From: Gossypium raimondii
Lineage: Eukaryota; Streptophyta; Magnoliopsida; Malvales; Malvaceae
Length of the DNA: 64,000 nucleotides
Direction: 5' to 3'
Assembly: GCF_025698545.1 (NCBI RefSeq)
Contig: NC_068569.1
Span: forward strand, 26,350,001-26,414,000
Numbering within the stretch: position 1 is the stretch's first letter; each line of letters opens with the position of its first letter. Under the pieces are notes generated by a model. That model did no database searches. It was not told the origin of the DNA and worked only from the letters and a program-made list of their open reading frames with translations. The translations under genes were made by a program, and so were the position numbers. Positions 60,062 through 64,000 of this stretch are shown here, in pieces.

Positions 60062-60592
60062 TCAGGAAACTGGTCCTAAGTAGTCACCTTCCAAACTCAC
60101 CAACGCCTGAAATTCCCTCTCGGCCTCCATCCATTTGGTCCCAATCACAATAAATCTAACGATCACATCTTTATCAATCTTTGAGTGTTTGTCGTTCATA
60201 AATATACCATTCTCCCCGGGCACATAGTGGTAGTCAGGCATTTTTATGTGAGACAAATATATGTTTTGGACTGGTCCACACCTCAAAAACACTCCATGTT
60301 TTAGTATCTTATGTACAACCCCTTGCAGAATCTCTCCTCTGTACATCTTGAATGTAATTCCGCTGAAGACAACAGGGAAAAGCACATCCCCTGTGTTCTG
60401 TCTAACTCTGCCCTCGCCAATGCTCTCTAGGGTTGTTACAGCCATGAAATATCCGCGATCCTTGGTGGCCTTCTTGCAAGCAAATTCATCCATAAGGCGG
60501 ATCACTATTGCCTTTTTGAGCATCAAGCCTTTGGCATCCAAGCTGTCAGCAGGAATTATGACATTCCAGGGCATCTGCACCTTGAGAAACAT
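60062..60592 (-). CDS. NRPE7: RNA polymerase IV/V subunit 7 (NRPD7/NRPE7-like)
   Basis: An intact, intronless 176-residue coding sequence. It is the RPB7-family partner of subunit 4 in plant RNA polymerases IV and V, which make siRNA precursors and scaffold transcripts for RNA-directed DNA methylation in the nucleus. The N-terminal half (residues 1-80) has MFLKVQMPWNVIIPADSLDA, IGEGRVR (58-64) and LFPVVFSGITFK (71-82). The C-terminal OB/S1 half has HKILKHGVFLRCGP (94-107), HIKMPDY (115-121) and SLEGDYLGP (166-174). The length and the final GDYLGP fit the family. MPWNV.IP near the start, rather than the Pol II RPB7 form, points to the IV/V paralogue; the distinction is from memory. The start codon follows an acceptor (TGCAG|A|ATG). 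Confidence 0.88.
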   Translation of the reverse strand: MFLKVQMPWNVIIPADSLDAKGLMLKKAIVIRLMDEFACKKATKDRGYFMAVTTLESIGEGRVRQNTGDVLFPVVFSGITFKMYRGEILQGVVHKILKHGVFLRCGPVQNIYLSHIKMPDYHYVPGENGIFMNDKHSKIDKDVIVRFIVIGTKWMEAEREFQALVSLEGDYLGPVS

Positions 60593-60593
60593 T

Positions 60594-61914
60594 CTGCAGA
60601 AAACAACATTAAAAACAAAAACAAAAAAAAATGAAACTCACGATGAAATTAATGTCCTTAAGAGCCAAAAAATGGTATACCAATCTTGAAGAATTCAAAA
60701 ACCGAAAAAGGTTCACCTACAACTTAGTTTTCAACCACTTAAAACATTACCCAATTGTAATGAATAAACCCAACAATGCCCGTTTCACATGATCACTAAT
60801 TCTCAATTCCATAAACACTGATAACACCAAACCAATAATCAAACATGAAGCAACAGAAAACAGAGAGTATTAATGGAAAACCATGCCATTTCCTTCACAA
60901 GAAATTGAAATTTTCTAAACAAAACAAGGTGAGCAGATTCAGTAGGCTCAATGAGCCACAACTCATAACTAAATTTTCATAGTCATTGACAAATCGAAAC
61001 ATTACCATTGAATTTCTTCACAAACAAGGGAAACCCTTTTAAAAGCAAAGTAGTTCCAAACGAATGTGTATGATTAACAAACTCCCAGATGTGTTATACC
61101 TATGTCGCTCTGACTCATCTCTTTTTTTGTGTGTGTGAATTATCCATGTTTGCCATACATCTGAACAAGGGTATGGGATCATAACCTCAAATGATCCTCC
61201 AAATGTAAGGGAAAAAATAAGAAAAAAAAAGTGAATATATCATGCATATATGGGTGTGGGGTTCTGAACCTCCAATGGTCCTCCAAATGCATGAAATATT
61301 TGAACATACCGCGTTGGACACGTACCATATCCGGCTATCACACTCGAGTCCAAGTAACATTGATCTAAACTATCATCATTACATTACATGCCCGATTAAA
61401 CAACAACAATAGTGATAATCCATAAACACAAACGAAGGCAATTCTCAGATCCGCATCCACACATACTACCAGGCAGAATTCGTGATTAAATCCTGAATAT
61501 AGACTCTCACCCAACTAACCAATCTTCTCTAAAGAAAAACATCAACTTAATTCAATACAGAAACCAAAACATAAACTCCATGTTAACATCCTCTTAATAT
61601 TAAAACCCACAATTTTATCATTAAAAAAAATTCAAGAAACGCAAATGAAGAGAACTCAACTAGTCGAAATCACAAGCCATTCGGAAACAATCAAAGAACA
61701 AGAAGAGAACCACCTTGAAAAACTTTTCATCTGTTCAATCGAACATGCAATAGAATCAGTCAAAGAAAAGCCCAATGGAAATCACATATCTTGAACTAAA
61801 AATGAAATACTTTAAAAAGAATCAAAATTAGGAGAACAAAAGATTCAGAGCAAGACAAGGTAAGTGGATGAGGTTATAACAAAAATTGCAGATTAGAGGT
61901 GAAGCAAAACTAAC
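60594..61914 (-). other. NRPE7: 5'-UTR intron of the polymerase-subunit gene
   Basis: Minus strand TGTACAG|GTTAGTTTTG at 61915/61914 is a good donor and TTTTCTGCAG|A at 60594/60593 a good acceptor, one base before the ATG. The 1321-bp interval is AT-rich with no open frame. A long 5'-UTR intron is inferred from these sites and the absence of coding upstream; a transcript would be needed to prove it. Confidence 0.6.
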
Positions 61915-62035
61915 CTGTACAATAAACAACGAAAGAGTGCGAGCTGCTAAAGAGTGAAACTGGTAACGACCTGTCTGCTGTGGAGTTAAGAGTAGAAAGA
62001 AAAGGAAAAATGATCTTCCCTGCCCTAACACTCTA
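61915..62035 (-). other. NRPE7: Probable non-coding first exon of the polymerase-subunit gene
   Basis: About 120 bp of pyrimidine-rich sequence (minus strand TTTTCCTTTTCTTTCTACTC near its start) ending at the donor at 61915. The transcription start is not defined; promoter elements would lie at about 62036-62200, where no clear TATA box is seen. Confidence 0.45.
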
Positions 62036-63095
62036 AAATTGGGTTTAATTTGTAAAAACGATAATGGACCTTGGACATGGGCCTATTTTTAAAAGAATGT
62101 CACAAATTCCGGTCTACTGTATTTCTCTCTTTTTTTTTCTTTTTAGTCCCTAATTTTTTTGTTTTATATCGATTTAAAGCTTTTTGCTTTTTCCTTTGAA
62201 AATTCAAGTTAGAATTATAATTCAATCAGTTTATTCTTGATTCAACCCTACTATACGTAGACGTATAGTTACCCATCAAAAAGCAATGAGGGTGTACTCA
62301 AGAGGTGACGTAAACGTTTTATTCTTGATGAGATTTAAATCCCTAACCTATATTATTGTTGGGTATATGATACCATTGGAGCTTCTTGGGAATGCCAATC
62401 TGATTCCTCAACAAATCCATCTATGATTTGACGAAAAGAAATTCCCTATAATTTTTTATCTACATTGCCAAGCAGTGATTTAAATAATTTACGTGGAGCT
62501 AATATTTTTAAGTTAAAAGCTCTAAGATAGAAAGAAGGGTAAAGTCTAAATTGCAATCGCGAATTTATTTATAGAAACGATGGGAAGTGTCACATGCATT
62601 ACATAAAGCATCACTTTGGTTGTAAATATGAATTTGATAATATTTCAAAGAATTTGACGATTTAGATATTACATAACAAATAAAATACGTGAATAATTTA
62701 TAGTTGTCTTTTTCATCATGCCTATCATATTTAAAAGAGTATAATCAAGAGATTTGTGCAAAGTCTACTAAAGCTTAATACTTTATTCAAATTATGTACA
62801 AGCCTAATAATTTTTTTAATTATAATATACTTTTATTTTTAATTAGTATTAAACCTAAACTTTAAATATAAATAGTTTAAATATGAAAATTAAGTTATTT
62901 TTATTAGGTAAAAAGTAAGACCCAAGTTGAATTTTTAACTGAAATAGAGTTTAAGCTCTAGAAACAAAACTTGAATTTAAATTTAAATTCAAGTTTTGCT
63001 CGAGTTTTTAGTGATTACATTTATCAACTTCTAATCAAATAAAACATTCTGATAAACATCATAACTATCATAATAGTATTCATTATATACCTTAC
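62036..63095. other. Upstream intergenic region, AT-rich
   Basis: No gene seen. A perfect 34-bp palindrome occupies 62965-62998 (half-site CAAAACTTGAATTTAAA). Otherwise featureless. Confidence 0.6.
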
Positions 63096-63185
63096 ATAAA
63101 AGATTACATCCATAACCATAATCTAAATCATTTATTAGAAATAAAAGATTACATCCATAACCATAATCTATATCATTTATTAGCA
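63096..63185. repeat. 45-bp tandem duplication
   Basis: The units at 63096-63140 and 63141-63185 start ATAAAAGATTACATCCATAA and differ at only two or three positions. They lie in AT-rich intergenic DNA. Confidence 0.9.
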
Positions 63186-63903
63186 TTCTACTTTATTCGC
63201 AAGCTCAACATAAAGATTAATATAATTTTGATCCCTAAACTTAATAATTAGATCCATTTTAGTATATATATATTAACTTTAGTAATTAAACTTGCCAATT
63301 ACGTTCACTTAATCCCTAAAATATTTAAAATATATATAAAATTTAATAATGTAACACTTTAAAATTATGTCATATCATTACTTAAAAAATTGAATCTAAT
63401 GACATAACACAATTTCAAAGTGCCACGTTATCAAACTTTTACACTCTTTCAAATTTCAAATTTAGTAATCAAAATAGATCCAAATACCAAAGTATCAAAA
63501 TAAACTTTAAAAAAAAAAAAAGTAAATATCAAAGTGGGCCAAAATTCTACTGAGGAAGCCACATGCTACTTACCAGAGCTCTTTTAACTCGTTCCAAATC
63601 CATAAATGTCGAATACAAATGAGTCGGTCCGAGTATGCAATTTTTTTCCCTTTTTTTTAAAAAAAAAATGTATATATTTGAAAGCTTAAAATCTCAAACT
63701 CAAGTTTGAATGTATGGCGAGTATCTTAGGAAAAATGAAAGCCAGGTAACATAGCACCAAAGGCTCAAAACAGCTGTACTTGGCCATGGTATGGTTTCCA
63801 TCTCATATACACAACTCAAATGTGATTATGTAAACATACAAAGAGAACAGAGTGATTTAAAGATGCCATAAAGAAGGATGAAAGCAAATCCAGTTGTTTT
63901 CTC
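63186..63903. other. AT-rich intergenic, then probable 3' UTR
   Basis: No gene in 63186-63560. From about 63580 the sequence is less AT-rich and would be the 3' untranslated region if the exon at 63904 is real. Confidence 0.35.
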
Positions 63904-63975
63904 TTACAAGGGAGTGATGAACTTATATTCACACAAACGGGCTGATGCATATTTGCCATTTTCTCCTACGTCAAG
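63904..63975 (-). CDS. Putative terminal exon of a gene running off the right edge
   Basis: The minus strand shows an acceptor-like TTGAAATCCAG followed by LDVGENGKYASARLCEYKFI, TPL and a TAA stop (24 codons). The frame upstream of the acceptor contains a stop, which supports a splice site. The composition is protein-like, but the family is not recognised. The rest of the gene lies beyond the window. Confidence 0.4.
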   Translation of the reverse strand, partial: LDVGENGKYASARLCEYKFITPL

Positions 63976-64000
63976 CTGGATTTCAAGTCAACGCTTTCTC

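Noticed and set aside
60261..60689. 142-codon plus-strand frame
   Set aside because: It is the antisense shadow of the conserved polymerase-subunit coding sequence.

Overview
This is a repeat-dominated plant nuclear window. The TG...CA-tipped LTRs with 5-bp target duplications, the plant-type primer sites, the AT-rich intergenic DNA, the spliced genes and the Pol IV/V-type polymerase subunit all point to a dicot. The retroelement proteins (a Tat/Ogre-type gag with an extra DUF7745-like first ORF) resemble those I associate with Gossypium. The cotton assignment is inference, since no search could be run.

Layout. 1-16.6 kb is a stack of retroelement LTRs: an LTR end at the window edge, a degraded gypsy-type LTR (601-3122), a solo LTR with perfect TSDs (6497-9354), and a solo LTR (11454-16561) split by a second nested solo LTR (12828-15577). 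Two hAT-like MITEs with 8-bp TSDs (3415-4635 and 10261-10676) lie between them. 16.8-24.7 kb is a composite DNA-transposon-like region with long terminal inverted repeats. It carries decayed host-gene pieces: an exon resembling centromeric histone H3, an intron-containing OTU deubiquitinase fragment that has lost its catalytic Cys, a possible SMP-30-like end, and an unidentified acidic-tailed ORF. 26.4-28.3 kb is a truncated copia element (LTR, PBS, gag, start of pol). 28.7-34.3 kb holds the 5' half of a minus-strand Tat/Ogre-like element (DUF7745-like ORF1, leader, PBS, LTR), followed by a partial tandem duplication of LTR plus promoter DNA. That duplication ends just upstream of a small two-exon gene, possibly jasmonate-induced-protein-like (34502-35084).

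37.2-38.0 kb is a copia LTR end, PBS and gag interrupted by a minus-strand Tat/Ogre-like element of about 11.6 kb (38014 to about 49598). That element has paired 2.7-2.8 kb LTRs, PPT, PBS, a leader with two matching hairpins, remnants of ORF1, gag and integrase, and a 3' untranslated region that has grown a 129-bp higher-order tandem repeat. 49.6-59 kb holds undetermined and degraded retroelement DNA, another solo LTR with perfect TSDs (50973-53305), a minus-strand LTR with primer site (54.8-56.3 kb) and a gypsy-type LTR (56.6-59.0 kb).

The clearest intact host gene is at 60062-62035 on the minus strand: the seventh subunit of RNA polymerase IV/V (NRPD7/NRPE7 type), with an intron in its 5' untranslated region. 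The last bases (63904-63975) look like the terminal exon of a gene leaving the window. The functional host genes are therefore few: the polymerase subunit, the small 34.5-kb gene and possibly the right-edge gene. Almost everything else is decaying transposon sequence of the kind the Pol IV/V pathway silences.
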